This document shows positions 63,398 to 64,000 of a stretch of DNA of 64,000 nt, piece by piece. This DNA comes from Chitinophaga pendula. Its GTDB lineage: Bacteria > Bacteroidota > Bacteroidia > Chitinophagales > Chitinophagaceae. The stretch spans positions 3,658,001 through 3,722,000 of the forward strand of contig NZ_CP077769.1 in NCBI RefSeq assembly GCF_020386615.1. Direction: 5' to 3'. A program made the position numbers and the translations under genes. The stretch's first letter is position 1, and every line of letters starts with the position of its first letter. Under the pieces are notes generated by a model that saw nothing but the letters and a program-made list of their open reading frames with translations, was not told the origin of the DNA and ran no database searches.

Positions 63398-64000
63398 TTA
63401 TGCAGGGTATGCTGCCATGGGGTTTCTAATCTCGCCAATAGACGGAACGTCAAAAGGGTTAGCTCTATCTCTCAGTTTACGGCTATTCAGTATCTGCATT
63501 CTGTTCAATGCATCCGGGGCAATGACTGTTGTGAAGAAGTCGTATTGCGCGAATTTGTCCTTCAGGGCGGGATGTTGCTCCTGATAATTCTGTATTGCAG
63601 TTGCTACCAGCTGCCAGAACTGCTGTTCATCCAGTAAATTTTCTTCTACCAGGATGGCCGCTATAAAACGGAATATACCATCAAACAGCTGGGTGAATAT
63701 CGGTTTTGTACGGAATGATACCGGCACATCGACCTGAATACGTTTTGCCAACTCAGGTAGTTGTACCGTCGTATCCATCAACGTTACTTCTTCACCAATA
63801 TCTTTCATGATGGCACTTACCGGCACGTGGTTTTCCAGTACCAGTACGATATTCTCTCCATGTGGCATGAATACCATATCATATTGATAGAAGCAATGTA
63901 AGAGTGGTTGCAGATAGCAGTAGAGATATTCTTGTATCCATTTACCGGCGGGTAGACTTGAAGCGCGGATCAAGGCCGGTAGCAAGCCTTTGCCGTCCGT
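63398..64000 (-). CDS. IucA/IucC family siderophore synthetase (partial, C-terminal)
   Basis: About 200 C-terminal residues are visible and the frame runs off the window. LLPALIRASSLPAGKWIQEYLYCYLQPLLHCFYQY, then MPHGENIVLVLENHVP (the HGxN of the active site), identify an NRPS-independent siderophore synthetase. The last third is the FhuF-like C-terminal domain. These enzymes condense citrate or succinyl acids with amines or hydroxamic acids in an ATP-dependent way. The full type (A, B or C) needs the N-terminal part, which lies beyond the window. Confidence 0.9.
   Translation of the reverse strand, partial: TDGKGLLPALIRASSLPAGKWIQEYLYCYLQPLLHCFYQYDMVFMPHGENIVLVLENHVPVSAIMKDIGEEVTLMDTTVQLPELAKRIQVDVPVSFRTKPIFTQLFDGIFRFIAAILVEENLLDEQQFWQLVATAIQNYQEQHPALKDKFAQYDFFTTVIAPDALNRMQILNSRKLRDRANPFDVPSIGEIRNPMAAYPA

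Overview
The window looks like chromosome of a member of the Bacteroidota, most likely Chitinophagaceae and close to Chitinophaga. The reasons are several secreted proteins with type IX secretion (T9SS) C-terminal sorting domains, two large TonB-dependent receptors with carboxypeptidase-like N-terminal domains, many SusD-era style lipoproteins, AraC and DUF families typical of that phylum, and promoters of the Bacteroidota form (TTTG, about 19 nt, TAnnTTTG) instead of E. coli-type -35/-10 boxes. No rRNA, tRNA, CRISPR array or insertion sequence was seen.

Layout. 0-5 kb: the end of an ABC ATPase, a permease fused to a circularly permuted betaine/ergothioneine-type binding domain, then egtB and egtD (ergothioneine synthesis) and a convergent class V aminotransferase that could be the missing C-S lyase. 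5-9 kb: response regulator, an endonuclease/exonuclease/phosphatase pair, small secreted proteins and an AlkD-like glycosylase. 9.3-11.3 kb: a T9SS-exported LamG/Ig-like protein. 11.6-13.5 kb: a three-gene alkylation-response operon in which Ada is split. 13.7-17.9 kb: a graspetide (microviridin-type RiPP) cluster with seven small precursor peptides and two ATP-grasp ligases, preceded by a possible structured RNA. 18-34 kb: ordinary accessory genes (DUF418, PL6 lyase, peptidase M13, DNA polymerase IV, two GH18-like proteins, pentapeptide protein, DinB proteins, AraC regulator) and one decayed serine hydrolase.

34.4-41.3 kb holds a retron. A WGR/HEAT-repeat protein, a SWIM zinc-finger protein and a retron-type reverse transcriptase lie in one direction. 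Directly upstream of the transcriptase sequence is a non-coding RNA with a1/a2 flanking repeats, a GTTTCG-loop msr hairpin and a long msd hairpin with a 20-bp perfect stem. This is probably an anti-phage system.

41.5-64 kb: a GH114-like lipoprotein, a large orphan secreted protein, a four-gene operon (TonB receptor, DUF4876 lipoprotein, DUF6850-like barrel, di-haem cytochrome c peroxidase), an Oar-like TonB receptor, and the start of a hydroxamate siderophore locus (IucA/IucC synthetase, prolyl oligopeptidase, Lys/Orn N-hydroxylase, MATE exporter, two tiny membrane proteins, sterol-desaturase-like hydroxylase).

The most interesting items are the graspetide array, above all two precursors with an ITWPWID core unlike the microviridin core, and the retron with its readable ncRNA. 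Functions are assigned from motifs read by eye; no database search was possible.
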